Assembly (NCBI GenBank): GCA_963971575.1
Contig: OZ020623.1
Coordinates: 10,480,980 to 10,544,979 of the forward strand
DNA from: Liopterus haemorrhoidalis
Taxonomy: Eukaryota; Arthropoda; Insecta; Coleoptera; Dytiscidae
Length of the DNA stretch: 64,000 nt
Direction of reading: 5' to 3'
Every line of letters starts with the position of its first letter. Position 1 is the stretch's first letter. The notes below the pieces were generated by a model. It did no database searches. It had not been told where the DNA came from and was given only the letters and a program-made list of their open reading frames with translations. The translations under genes and the position numbers were made by a program. Shown piece after piece: positions 21,590 through 32,264 of the stretch.

Positions 21590-22211
21590 AAAAAAAGCAT
21601 ATAAACAACAAAAAAATTGTGTGCATTATTTATTAAATGACCCTGTATTTAGCAATCGACACCTGTGAACCCTGTATCAAAATTAGAATACCGTATAATT
21701 TTAGATCAAAATAACAAATAATACTATTTGTAAAATACTGCATAACCATTGTAATTGTACGATGTAAAATTTATATGTGTTATTAATTTTATGCATTCAT
21801 TAGTAACAGTGTATTTTATGTATTTATTTAATGGTAATCATGGCTGTGTGAGATTTTAACAACCATTAATAAATTAAAAAACAAAATGTCACACGTTACT
21901 ACATCAAAGAGGATATTAGGTGTTAAAGTGAGCAACAAAAGATCTTTGAAGTCATATTAAAAATAATGAAAGCTGATACTTTAGATGTTTTAAACCCACA
22001 CAAAACCTAGACTTAGCTACAATATGTTATTAGGAAAATTTTGAGGTTATGGTATGTTAAAAATGGTACGCTTGCGCAAACGCTTTTTAGTGCTTTATCC
22101 CGTGTTCTTTAAAAAATGCGTTAAAATTAGCATCAAGTTAAATTTTTTTAGTTTAACACCACTCGTTTTTCGAAAACTGCTATTCTGTAAAAACATTTGT
22201 TAAGGTTGGTG
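21590..22211. other. Intergenic, nothing recognised
   Basis: AT-rich spacer between two piggyBac remnants, with no open frame above 60 codons. Confidence 0.4.
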
Positions 22212-22215
22212 TTAA

Positions 22216-22726
22216 CCCTTTACCGCATAGTGTGCAATATATGGCACATTCCGATTTTTATTTTTAATTTTATTTTTAAAACTGAATCAGAACGTTACCT
22301 CATGAATGTTCATATATGCCACATATACAGCAATGGATCCTGCAGTATCTCAAGTAATGGGCTGCAATAGATTTGAGGATATCAAGCGGAATTTGCACTT
22401 CAACGATAACTCGAATTTAACGAAAATTTATTGAGAAAGGACAACTAGAAGATACGACCTTTTCTTTCAAAAATTCGAGAGCGACTGCTTTTAATCCCTA
22501 ATGAAGAATACCTAACAATTGACGAGCAAATAATACGGAATCATTTTCTTTTGCAACATAATGTAGAATCATAATGTTCCATGTATGGCACAAACCCTAT
22601 TTTCATAAAAATAATAATTAATATTTTAAATATATTTTTTTTAAATTAATTTTTCTATCAATAAGAACCAATTCCTAATGCCCATGAATTATTTCAGCAA
22701 AAAATAAAAATTCATGCAGTAAAGGG
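22216..22726 (+). mobile_element. piggyBac MITE with TTAA flanks and transposase remnant
   Basis: Ends CCCTTTACCGCA (22216) and TGCAGTAAAGGG (22726) are inverted repeats, each immediately flanked by TTAA (22212-22215 and 22727-22730), the piggyBac target site. Inside, the plus strand gives AVSQVMGCNRFEDIKRNLHF followed by fragments of the IRERLLLIPNEEYLTIDEQI block, i.e. piggyBac transposase just before the first catalytic region, in shifted frames. About 500 bp, non-autonomous. Confidence 0.85.
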
Positions 22727-22739
22727 TTAATATATACTA

Positions 22740-23363
22740 TCGGCCATAAGTAGAGTCCACAAGTCAGGCAAAAAAGGAGGCTGAGGAGCCACATAAATGT
22801 TTTTACTGGCCAAAAATTGTTTTTTTGGAACTATTTTTGCAAATTTTTATCATCCCCAATTGAACGGTAATTTGACTCAAATTCAACTATTCCCCGATCA
22901 TTCTGACTATCAACCGACGATCTGAACGCACAAGATCCCGGATTCTGTCAACATTTTCATCAGTTCTTGAAGATGAAGGCCTTCCGCTGCGTGATTCATC
23001 TTCATTCAACTCTCTTCCTTCTGAAAATGTCTTAAACCACCAAAAAATCTGGGTCTTTGACAAAACACTGTCTCCGTAGGCCTGCTGAAGTTTTGCAAAA
23101 GTTTCCATTGCACTGTCCCAAGTATGAAGCAAAACCTGATAGCATACCGCTGCTCAAAATGAATGTCACTCATTTTTAGAACACATTAGAAAAAACTATT
23201 TCACGAAAAAAATCACTACGGATAGTAAAATTACTCTAGCGAGTTCAAACACGTACTTAAGGCATATCACATGTTCACCTGCCACCCCTCCAAGTCTCGC
23301 GTCCCAAATGTTGCCAGATCAAACGCTATGTTGCCAGTCCGATTACTTAATTTACACACCTCG
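22740..23363 (-). mobile_element. mariner of the 7113-7565 lineage, 3' truncated
   Basis: The right end 23348-23363 is the terminal repeat (complement of CGAGGTGTGTAAATTA) followed by TA. The minus strand carries the same 5' non-coding region as 7113-7300. A start at 23173 (MSDIHFEQRYAIRFCF) and, after a frameshift, 23132-22887 (METFAKLQQAYGDSVLSKTQ, FKTFSEGRELNEDESRSGRP) give the HTH half. A jump then leads to ASKNIYVAPQPPFLPDL (about 22835-22770), the segment just before the third catalytic Asp. The central catalytic part is deleted and the left end is lost at about 22740, 10 bp from the piggyBac MITE. Confidence 0.82.
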
Positions 23364-23369
23364 TAGACT

Positions 23370-24050
23370 ATAAAAACTATATTGAGTTATACAATTAATA
23401 TACTTACAAAAAATTCAGAATTCGGACATACCTGAAAAAAAAAAGATTTATTAGTAAAATAATAAACCATTTATTAGAAAAACTGTCTAACTTTTCGTAG
23501 TTATGTTTTATTTTTATGAAAATATTTGATAAAAACAAGTCTCAAAGAAAAAAATGTACTATATAAATGATTATGAACATGCGATGAAACTAGGAAAAAA
23601 CAGGAATAGTTTAATTTTTGAATTAAAATGAAGAATCGATTCACATAAAAATAGTTTTTAAATTACAAGGAAAAGAATTTATTATCTTTTGTCAATAAAG
23701 TTCATTTTAATTTCCCATAAAATTAAACTAACATTAGGAAGAATAATCAAGTAAAATTAAGTCAAAACTATCAATACTATCAAGTTTATAGTATGTATAG
23801 ACTATTCCAAATATTTAAGCGAAATTAGATTTTGAAACGTAAGTTTCAGTGAGCTCACGGTTATGAACCCCCCCCCCCCAAGAGCTCTAAAAACGCATGG
23901 TTTTTACGTGTTTTTGTCAAAATACTAGTGATAACCCCCCCATCAGAGTTCGCAAGTTTCAAAAACATTTGCTTGTTACTATTAATATCAATTTTATTAA
24001 AAAATATTAGAAATGTCAGCTTCAAAAGTAGGTAGACAGGGAGGGTTCTG
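23370..24050. other. Intergenic, nothing recognised
   Basis: AT-rich. Contains a 10-base C-run at 23870-23880 and a second C-run near 23935. Confidence 0.4.
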
Positions 24051-24054
24051 GACC

Positions 24055-24090
24055 ATTACCTACGAAACCCTGAAATGTGCACAAATTTAC
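24055..24090 (+). mobile_element. Solo 3' end of the HINE family
   Basis: ATTACCTACGAAACCCTG followed by AAATGTGCACAAATT is the sub-terminal repeat plus a worn 3' hairpin, in plus orientation. No core of the family lies upstream. A recombination or truncation product is likely. Confidence 0.55.
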
Positions 24091-24159
24091 ATTACGCAAC
24101 CGGATATCGTTATTGGGCCGGAAGTCGTATCAGTTGTGGTTTCCGGTGTGTGGAAACAA

Positions 24160-24550
24160 TGACTCTCTCCAAAAAAAAGAAGAAGAAAATTTAAGGAAAG
24201 TAGAAAGAAAAATATTAATAACAATATTAGGACCAATACGAAAACGAATATCGCCCAAGAATGAACCACGAGATAATGAAAATAATAGGAGAAGACATTG
24301 TTAAGAAAATAAAGGAACAGAGAGAAAAATGGCTAGGGCACGTATGGAGAGCAGGAGAAAAGTCAACAATACTATCAGTACTGCAGTGGAATCCAGGAAG
24401 AACCAGAAGGCGAGGAAGACCGAGATTAACGTGGTTGAAAGAAGTAGAAGCAGACATAAAAAGGACCGGAATAATTGAATGGAAAGAGTAAGAAAGAGAT
24501 AGAAACCGTTGGAGAAAGTTATCAAAGAAAATAGGAACTACTTAAGAAGA
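24160..24550 (+). pseudogene. LINE ORF2 C-terminal end (WLGHVWR type)
   Basis: Two overlapping frames join at about 24240. The first reads LRKVERKILITILGPIRK. The second (24261-24491) reads KWLGHVWRAGE, GRTRRRGRPRLTWLKEVEAD, stop, RDRNRWRKL. This is the conserved C-terminal block after the RT domain in many insect LINEs, with the GRPRxTW motif. The break near 24240 and the in-frame stop at 24489 show decay. The antisense hydrophobic frames over the same DNA are shadows. Confidence 0.72.
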
Positions 24551-24559
24551 TAAAAAGGG

Positions 24560-25400
24560 GACTAATACACCCCAAGAAATTGGATTTAGAACGCTCAATA
24601 AGCGGCGAAATCCCACAAGGGATGTTAAGCCAATATATATATTTTTTTATGGTTGTAGAATTAAAACTGTTAATGCATCGTATGGGCGTCAGCCGAGTGC
24701 CGAAAATTTGGCATTGTTTCGAATTATTAGCACAAGAATGCCTTCAATCATGTTTGAGATTACCTAAGTTCTAACTTCCAAAATTTTGCTAAACGACGGA
24801 AATAGTGACAAATCCTGACTCCACATACGATTATTTAAAAAAACGGAAAATATTAGCTTTATCGTATTTTTAGGTCCTCAATCAAAATGTTTATAAACAT
24901 ATCAATTTACACATATCAAAATCTAACACTTTGCGATCAATATCATATAACTTCCAGCGTTTCTCGTTTCTCGTGAAAGAGATGACTAGTATGTGTTAAC
25001 CGACACTTGAGACCATTATCCTTTATTAACGAGCCGCCACTGAGGGATGGAAAGTCCTCACTTGACGTGACTAACAGAATGTCAGACATCAACCAAGGGT
25101 TACCAAAATAAAGAATATATATCCAAATAAAATAACTATTAAAAGGGTAATGCAGCAAGTTTCGAGCAACATTAACATATATTTGTTTCGGCCGTACAAA
25201 TTAGACCAAATATAGTCGGATAATTCTTTAGTTTTGCCGGTTTACACGCCTCGGTCTGAAGCAGCGTGGCAGTAAAGGTTTGGCTACACTGGATAGGAAA
25301 AGTAAACATTACATTTTATTCTTGGTGAGCTGGGCCACTGATTGCCGACGAATGATCTAGTTAAATCTACTTCTGCTATTCACGATTTCTCCGAGCTGCA
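24560..25400. other. Intergenic, no gene recognised
   Basis: A 64-codon plus frame at 24580 begins SISGEIPQG, which faintly recalls an RT motif B, but nothing downstream continues it. The rest is featureless. Confidence 0.3.
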
Positions 25401-25418
25401 ACTGACGTGTATTTTTGC

Positions 25419-26119
25419 TCAATCAAACAAATCGCGCTGGGCATGTGTTTTCTTAAGAGGGTAACCCAACCAAATATGGTCAACATCTAGGCATAATCGC
25501 CGCTCAATCTCACCAATAAAACGAATAATTTCAGCTTTCAAATCAGGAATTGTTTTGGGATTATTTATATAGACCTGTCCTTTCACAAAGCCCCACAGAA
25601 AGAAGTCCAACGGTTTCAAATCGCACGATCTTGCCAGACAGTTCACCGATTCTATAAATTACCAAACATGGAAACTTTCCGTGCAATAAATTCAATGCTT
25701 CACAGGCTGTATGGGACGTAGCGCCGTTCTGCAAAAATCCAGATTCCTATGTTCCAATTTCTGTCACAAAAAATTAGTTATCATCTGACGGTATCGAAGC
25801 CCATTTACGATTACAGAGTTACCATCATTCTCGAAAAATACAGACCAATAACACCATCAAACCAAAATGCGCACCATACAGTGACTCTTTGTGTATGCAT
25901 TGGCTTCTCTTGAATCACTCGTAGGTTTTCCTCTCCCCAAATGCAGAAGATTTGCTTATTAACGTAACCACCAACTTGAAAATGTGCGTCAGAAAACAGA
26001 TTTTTTGATAAAAACCACTCGGCTGTTCTGCTATCCAACTGACGTTGCAAATGATCTTCCGGCTTCAATTGTTGTGTCAGTTGAATTTTATAAGCCTGCA
26101 TCGATAAATACACCTCGTA
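25419..26119 (-). pseudogene. mariner (DD41D-like) transposase, two thirds remaining
   Basis: The frame at 26113-25811 reads YKIQLTQQLKPEDHLQRQLD, then FSDAHFQVGGYVNKQIFCIW with the first catalytic Asp region (SDEAHF in relatives; here the Glu is lost), and RVTVWCAFWFDGVIGLYF. The frame at 25646-25419 resumes with CDLKPLDFFLWGFVKGQVY, containing the third Asp, and a C-terminal helix. The intervening second catalytic block (25650-25810) is scrambled. The N-terminal HTH is absent: coding homology stops beside ACACCTCGTA (26110-26119), which looks like a mariner terminus, so the element may have lost its 5' half. Confidence 0.78.
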
Positions 26120-26162
26120 TAACCTTACTAAAAAAGGCGCTCAATTTAAAATACTCTTTACT

Positions 26163-26930
26163 TATCATACTTACTTACTTAATCCTGAAGCCAGGCTATA
26201 GTCGAGTTACTTATTTTCTGGTGTTGTTCTCCATACTTCTTTCCATCGTGTTCTGTCCTTTGTATATATTCTTATCTTCTCCCACTTTACTCCTCTCTTC
26301 GTTGCAGCTTCTTTTGGTTCTTGGTGCCAGGTTTTTCTCGGTCTTCCTGGTCTAACTTTCTTCACTGTTCTTGCTTCATAAACTCTTTTTACTATTTTGT
26401 CTTCACTCATTCTGTGTATATGTCTCAGCCATCTTAGCTGTCCTTCTTCTATTATAGTCTCTATTGGTTTTGTGCCTAGTTTTTCCCTAAATACTTCATT
26501 TCTTATTCTGTCCAATTTTGTTTTACCTTCGATTTTCCTTAAAAATCTCATTTCGGAGCTTCTTATTTTAGACCTGTGCGTCTCTGTAGTGGTCCAGGAT
26601 TCTGAGGCGTATGTCAAAATTGGTACTGTCACTTTTTTGAAGATCTCTACCTTGATGTTAGTTGGTATTTCTTTTTTAGTTAAGAACGGTGCTTTGATGC
26701 TGTTGAACATTCATACTCCTACTCTTTCCATAATTTCTTCATCCATTTTTCCATCTTCCGCGAAAACTGTGCCTAGGTATTTGAATTTTCCTACCTGTTC
26801 TATTATTTTGTCATCTATTTTTATCTTGTGTTGCATTTTTGTCCTGCTTATTACCATTGTTTTTGTTTTTTGTGTGCTAATTTTCATATTTATTATGCGA
26901 GTTTTCAATTATCCCATGGAGCTCCAGTCC
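26163..26930 (-). pseudogene. LINE (RTE-like) 3' end with tetranucleotide tail
   Basis: Two frames separated by a single TGA (26711-26713) form one reading frame from 26908 to 26207. It contains QVGKFKYLGTVFAEDGKMDE (RT motif E and thumb region), VPILTYASESWTTTETHRSK, then RWLRHIHRMSEDKIVKRVYE and RPGRPRKTWHQE. Just after the stop, the 3' end carries TAAGTAAGTAAG repeats (about 26163-26180), a tail type found in RTE-like LINEs. 5'-truncated. The long hydrophobic plus-strand frame (26397-26945) is its antisense. Confidence 0.8.
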
Positions 26931-26934
26931 GCTT

Positions 26935-27380
26935 ACCTCGGATAAACGATTTAAAATAAATAAAATTTAAAGTTTTACCGGTCATTTTCTCTATCCTTGA
27001 TGATGTGTCGATTTAATCGTCTTTCCCAGATTCTACATGATTCTATCCCATGAATTTGTGTAAATTTTTGTGTAATTTTGTACAACCCTGAGGCAGTACA
27101 ATGGTGGACATGAGATCCTTTGTATCATGCATAGTCAATGAGTTGCCAGTGTTCGCTAGTGCAAATCTACGCTTGACGTGTAATCGCAAAGTCAATGAGC
27201 CCACGGAGGCATTACCTACCCTCCGAAACAGATGAATTTACGAATAGATTCTAAAGGAAGGATTCAACTTAGAGTGATAAGTGTTCAAATTCAAGTATAT
27301 CACTCATTAAATTTATAGTAATCAAAATATAAATTCAAAAATATAAAATAGAAATATAAAAATAAAAACACTAGGTTAAG
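26935..27380. other. Intergenic, nothing recognised
   Basis: Part of this stretch (27080-27240) is less AT-rich but has no readable frame or known terminus. Confidence 0.3.
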
Positions 27381-27384
27381 TTTC

Positions 27385-27450
27385 ACAAATTCTTTAATAC
27401 TCGATACGTATTTCGGCTATGATGCCATTTTCAAGAGTTTCTTACAAACT
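27385..27450 (-). mobile_element. Possible Penelope-like element terminal fragment
   Basis: The minus strand reads CTCTTGAAAATGGCATCATA followed by GCCGAAATACGT. From memory this resembles a phrase found near Penelope-like element termini in arthropods (GATGGCAT..TAGCCGAAACG). No RT or GIY-YIG domain adjoins it. Confidence 0.35.
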
Positions 27451-27554
27451 AACAAATACAAATATTATTTTCTATTATATAGTTATTCAGGTAAATATTT
27501 ATGGCTGAAAGCAGATCAATGGTCAATATATTATATTCTAATTTTCAGTAAAGG

Positions 27555-28090
27555 ACTATTGTATAATATTAGTTGCTCGTTCATTAGTTGTTCACTTATC
27601 AAATCATATCTGAACAATCGGATACAATTTGTTATTTTTAATAATAAATCTTCGAAGTCGCTGAATGTTGAACGAGGTATTCCACAAGGATCTATTTTAG
27701 GACCATTTCTATTTCTAATCTACGTAAACGATTTCTCTAAATTTAATAAATGAAAATAATATAATCATTGAAAAAGCAAATGAACTATCTCTCAATAATT
27801 CGAAAACTCAAAACCTCTTAATTAGTTGTAAAAACCATAATTTTTCAAATCCTGCTTCTGTTGCTTTTCTGGGTGTTTATGTTGACCCTGCACTTAAGTG
27901 GGATCAGCACGTAGAGATTCTTGCCAAAAAAATCTGCAAAACTATATTTCTTTTTCGCAATCTGGTCAATACTGTCTCAAAAGAAATAATGTTAATATCA
28001 TATTATGCCCTATTTCAGTCACATATTTCTTATGCTCTTCTAGCTTGGGGACATTCGGCTCACTACAGAGTTGATATCAATAGTATGATT
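27555..28090 (+). pseudogene. Jockey/CR1-like LINE RT with the catalytic block deleted
   Basis: The first open part (27559-27753) has [20 protein letters not shown] and [20 protein letters not shown] (RT motif B and the following helix). The YADD block that should follow is missing. The reading resumes near 27755 with KANELSLNNSKTQNLLISCK, FLGVYVDPALKWDQHVE and ISYYALFQSHISYALLAWG. The deletion therefore removed motif C but kept both sides. A related insertion, but not the same copy, is the LINE at 10531-11562. Confidence 0.8.
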
Positions 28091-28514
28091 TATAGTCATG
28101 TTCCAGTGGCCCGCTACAGATTCACCAGTTTCATAGTAAATCCGACACTGCCTATGACAACCATGTCCATTTTAATAAATTTCTCTCGACTCTGGTCATC
28201 AAGTTTATTATAAATGTTTTATGTTGTTTCACATCTTTTTATTTTACGATGTATTTCCAGTTTTCTTCAGACATTTGACACTTCTAAAAAAAGAAAAGAT
28301 TTCTTGACCAGGGTTTAAATGTCAAACATGTATTTTTAAAAACATTTTTGAGAAATTGTTAAAGAAATCGAACAAGAAAAATGAAATGGGATTTGTTTTT
28401 CTATTGAATTTTTAATATGAAACATTTTTCATTTGATGGATAAAAGGTAACGATTTTATATTAAGTAAGACATTTTTTTGATGTTCGCCGTTTCATTGAA
28501 ACAGAAGTAGAAAT

Positions 28515-29095
28515 TGATCTTTGGAAAAAATAAACCAAATGATGGAAGAATTAAATAGTGAAGCTGAGTAGATAGGACTCCAAATCTACATAAAATAGAC
28601 CAGAGTAATGACAAATATAGTGCTGGATGGTAATTTGTCAATCTTAGGTAGACCTATTGATCAAGTGTTTCAATACAAATAACTGGGACACGAAATAACT
28701 ATCAAACAGGACAATAAAACCATAGAGATTAACAGAATAATTGGTTTGGGATGAGCAGCCTTTGGAAATCCAAGGCACATTTTAAAAGGTGATCCCCCAT
28801 CTTCCTCAAGAGAAAGATATTCAATGTGTCTTACCAGTCTTCATTTATGGTGCTCAGACTCTCACCCTCACCCGAAAACCTGCGTAAAAGCTATGAGTCG
28901 CTCAAAGATCCATGGATAAAACGAAGATTGACGTTACAATTTTGGATCAAAAAACAAATTTATGGAGCAGACAGCAAAAGTTTGCGATATAATTGGAAAA
29001 ATTTCACGTCTGAAGTGGCAATGGACAAACCACGTTGCTAGAGCCAGTGAAGGTAGATGGACCAAGGGAAACAGTACTAGAAACCACAGCAGGCC
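28515..29095 (+). pseudogene. LINE ORF2 C-terminal region, decayed
   Basis: Frames joined by eye give MMEELNSEAE, TRVMTNIVLDGNLSILGRPI, DQVFQYK.LGHEITI, then VLPVFIYGAQTLTLTRK and QWTNHVARASEGRW at 29025-29055. These are the RT thumb, the LPVxxYGxxTLT block and the WxxHVAR end of an insect LINE. Many stops and shifts. The 71-codon frame at 28826 is one surviving part. Confidence 0.72.
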
Positions 29096-29928
29096 TTAAA
29101 ACCTTCAAACAACGATACTTTAAAAAATTAATTATCTGAGTTCAAACTAACTTAACTTTGAAAACTTAACTTCAAACGACAGCTAAATAACAGAATAAAA
29201 CAATAGTGCTAATTTTATTTTCCACGGCCTACCTGATTATCTAATTCTCAATAATTCAAATCTGACCCAAGAATAATCATATTGTAACAATGATAAATAA
29301 TAGAAATACACAAATATGTTTCAAAATTACTTTTAAACGAACTTGTAAGCTTTCCAACTTGAAAAGTTCTTTAAAAAACTTTTTAAATTTCGTGTTTATA
29401 CCTAGTACTTGGAAAAACTTTTGCAATAACGTATAATATTGCCTTTAGTTTATTAAAAGTAATACTAAGTTAAAAATAGCGCTGAAAAACACAAAACAAA
29501 ACATTTTTTTTTTATCAACTCTTAAAATTCTAATTTAATTTAATTGTTCATAATTATTTAATTAATTCTTGCGTCCTTTTACTTTCCGTTTATTCCTATT
29601 GTTCCGTTTCTTCGCTTGATAAGGGCTGTCTTTGATCTTAGAATATATGATTCATGAATTCTCTCCCATTATGTATTATGAATTCAAGTCAAGTTTATTT
29701 TTCACCATACTCACAGTCATACACTGTAAAGGGTTTAAATTTTCCTCCACATCACGTGTTTTTTTGGACCAATATTGGATATAATAATTTTTTTTGTTCT
29801 TGAATATTAGAATATTTTGAAGCTAAAGATTTTTGCTTATTTACGTTCTTGGATTTAAGCAAGGATTTTAACTGTATATCTTAAGATATATTACTTGTTA
29901 AATTTGCTATTTACAGATTCAATCGCAG

Positions 29929-30030
29929 GAATACAATGGAATACCACAGGGTTCAATTTTAGGTCTATTAATTTTCACTTATTTAAACGATATATCTTTA
30001 AGAAATGGGAATGGGATGAAAAAATATTGA
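29929..30030 (+). pseudogene. Short LINE RT motif B fragment
   Basis: [20 protein letters not shown] followed by DISLRN, ending at a TGA (30028-30030). This is the same motif B region as 27650-27740 but a separate, about 34-codon piece. Confidence 0.7.
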
Positions 30031-30064
30031 AAAAGTAAAAAATATAAGTATTTAGAACAGAGCC

Positions 30065-30328
30065 GCAGTAAGGAAAACATGCGCTAGGGGCAAAACTGCG
30101 TTTTGGCGCCCTTGGCAAATAAATGTAAGTGATAAGCAAAAACAAGATTCTTACCGCTCAAAATGTAGATGGTGAGCAAAAAAAAGGTCCTCACCTCCCA
30201 AAATCCAAGTGAAGAGCAAAAAAAATGGTCCTCACCTCCCAAAATCCAAGTGAAGAGCAAAAAAAGGTCCTCGCTTTCGCAATGTGGCGCCCCTTAGTCA
30301 AGCTCATCGGCGCCCTTTTCCTTAGTGC
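30065..30328. repeat. Minisatellite bounded by short inverted arms
   Basis: About four ~40-bp units (GGTCCTCACCTCCCAAAATC, then CAAGTGAAGAGCAAAAAAA) lie at 30147-30270. The last two are nearly identical and the first is diverged. The block is enclosed by GCAGTAAGGAAAA (30065-30077) and TTTTCCTTAGTGC (30316-30328), and both sides have TGCGCTAGGGGC. The 67-codon frame at 30225 is made of this repeat and is not a gene. Confidence 0.65.
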
Positions 30329-30757
30329 GCTAGGGGCCGTCCCCTCCTTTGGGATACATATAAAAGTTTGCGTAGCTGTAGTATTGTTGTTATTATTTAA
30401 CTGGCTAGACCAAAAATATTCTCAATGAAATTTACGAACATCTTACGGTAAAAGTTAGAAGTTTTAAATGGAATATCTTGTTGTAAACTATTCCTTACTC
30501 CATCGTGAAATTCAAATTAGAATCGCAATTCGTTTAGTCAAGTGGACAGATTTTGTAAACTTTGGTTGAGATTCTACACTTGAATATATTTACTCTGCTG
30601 TGAACTTCTCAGATATCAAAATTGTATTTCTTTTTCCATATTTTTGCATATTTTATACGATTTCAATTGGATGTAATATTTAAATTCAGAAAGTCGTTAA
30701 ATTTTAAAAGATACAGAATTGTAAAACCCAGTTTTTCACTACTTCACTAGAACATTA

Positions 30758-30935
30758 GGCGATTTCCTTTTACCACTTTACTTAAGAAATCTAAGCTAAG
30801 CTAAGTTAATCTAAGTTGTAAGAGCGTTCCATTTATAAGATAAACTAAGTTTTTTCCTCCCCCCTTTCCCTTGCTAAGACATTTGACTAACTTCTTAGCT
30901 TAACCAAGCATTTTAACTTGTAAAAGGAAAGCAGC
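30758..30935. mobile_element. TA-flanked MITE, copy 1
   Basis: Inverted ends resemble GGCGATTTCCTTTTAC (30758) and, complemented, GCTGCTTTCCTTTTAC (30935), with TA outside each. The interior, including TTAAGAAATCTAAGCTAAGC and CCTCCCCCCTTTCCCTTG, is nearly the same as 48000-48189. Non-coding, 178 bp. The TA target suggests the Tc1/mariner superfamily. Confidence 0.75.
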
Positions 30936-30939
30936 TATT

Positions 30940-31395
30940 GTATTACAGTATTTTTTCTAATCTAAATACGTTTCTTGTGTTGATAATCTAATTATTTGTT
31001 CTCTAAACTCTGAAATTATGTAAGTAGTAAATCATTTGTGTTTTTATGAAGTGGTTCAGGTGTGTGTCAGATAGTAAAAGAACATATTTCACCTTAAGAA
31101 ATGTTAAAAGAGGCGTAAAAGTAGATTGATCGTCTCCAAAATGAGTAACCCATGACCTCCTCGCTCAGGGGTTAACTCGGAATACGCAAGGAATTTCACC
31201 TGAATAAAATTCAACGTGGGTAGATTATTCACGAAAGGGAAATATGCGCAGGGGAAACTTTAAATAATTTACCCGATGAAGCAGATAAATGACTAAAATA
31301 AAAAAATAAGAAACCAGTAAATAATCCAAAAAGAGTTAAACCGAAGAATTCGTACATAATTGCAGCTTAGCTTGTACAATTCAAGAAAAAATCAT
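30940..31395. other. Intergenic, nothing recognised
   Basis: No readable frame or repeat terminus. It ends at the MITE that begins at 31401. Confidence 0.35.
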
Positions 31396-31400
31396 GTTAA

Positions 31401-31673
31401 CCCTTCGTATACACACTACAATTTGCATACCTCTCTATACACACATGGGTCTACGGTGACCTACCGTTTTTTATCATACTTCCACTTGTTTAAAAATTCT
31501 GAAAAAAATCAGGAGAGTAGTAAGGGCCAAGGTCGCCGTTTGGTACCTGAGTCCCCCCCACAAGTACAATTTTTTAGGTGGTGGTAAGTTCCCGAAATAT
31601 GGATTAACCTTTGGGACCTATAGTTTCGTAGAAACGGGCCGGACACCACAGATCCATGTGTGCATACGGAGGT
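31401..31673. mobile_element. piggyBac-like MITE with TTAA flanks
   Basis: CCCTTCGTATACACAC (31401) and the inverted CCTCCGTATGCACAC (31673) are imperfect inverted repeats, each next to TTAA (31397-31400 and 31674-31677). The interior is GC-richer than its surroundings. No transposase sequence. Different from the 22216 element. Confidence 0.72.
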
Positions 31674-31817
31674 TTAACTATAGTTGGAATACAAAGAGGT
31701 GTCCAAATTTGACCTTTCGATTTATATTGGCCGCCATTTATGCCTATCTTCATTGAATGTTGTACTACAGTGACAAAAGTCAAGTAAAAACTTTGTTATA
31801 GTTGTGGCTTGGTTATT

Positions 31818-32262
31818 ATGGAACGATATTCCATTGAAGAACGCATATTTGTTGTAAAAACTTATTACCAAAATGGGGAATGTTTTTTTTTTTTCGGAAA
31901 AAATTAAATCAGACCAATGATTTGGGCATGAGAAAAATGTTTGTCACACAGCAATTTCAATAAACGAGTTTTTGACCAGTAAGAACATTCCTGTGGCTCC
32001 TCAGACTCCTTATTCGCCTGACTTGAGTCCTTGTGACTTTTTCCTCTTCCCAAGATTGAAAAATCACCTCAAGGGACGTCATTTAGGGACAATCGAAAAC
32101 ATTCAAACGTCGGTAACCGACCAGCTGAAAGTTATTCCAGTACCCGAGTTCCAGCACTGCTATGAGGATTGGAAGAACCGTCTCCAGCGCTGTATGGCTT
32201 CCCAAGGAATTTATTTTGAGGGAGCAATATTGAATTGTAATTCTATTCGAATAAAAAAATAA
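31818..32262 (+). pseudogene. mariner transposase, N- and C-terminus joined
   Basis: ATG at 31818 gives MERYSIEERIFVVKTYYQNG, a mariner-type N-terminal helix. After a poly-T interruption and frameshifts at 31880-31970 the frame 31972-32262 reads TSKNIPVAPQTPYSPDLSPC then DFFLFPRLKNHLKGRHLG and QHCYEDWKNRLQRCMAS, the third catalytic Asp and the C-terminus. This C-terminus is the same lineage as 7113-7565 and 22740-23363. The HTH, the first two catalytic positions and the terminal repeats are not seen. The N-terminal part may come from a different mariner. Confidence 0.78.
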
Positions 32263-32264
32263 AA

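Noticed and set aside
24227..24525. Hydrophobic minus frames
   Set aside because: Antisense of the LINE end containing GRPRLTW.
25235..25252. A second mariner terminus (TTTACACGCCTCGG) pairing with the one at 26110
   Set aside because: Both have the same orientation, so they cannot be the two ends of one element.
26397..26945. Long hydrophobic 182-codon plus frame that looks like a membrane protein
   Set aside because: It is the exact antisense of a recognisable LINE C-terminus on the minus strand. Lys/Arg/Glu-rich coding gives hydrophobic antisense frames.
30225..30428. 67-codon frame with an apparent transmembrane stretch
   Set aside because: It starts within a minisatellite and has no support beyond hydrophobicity.
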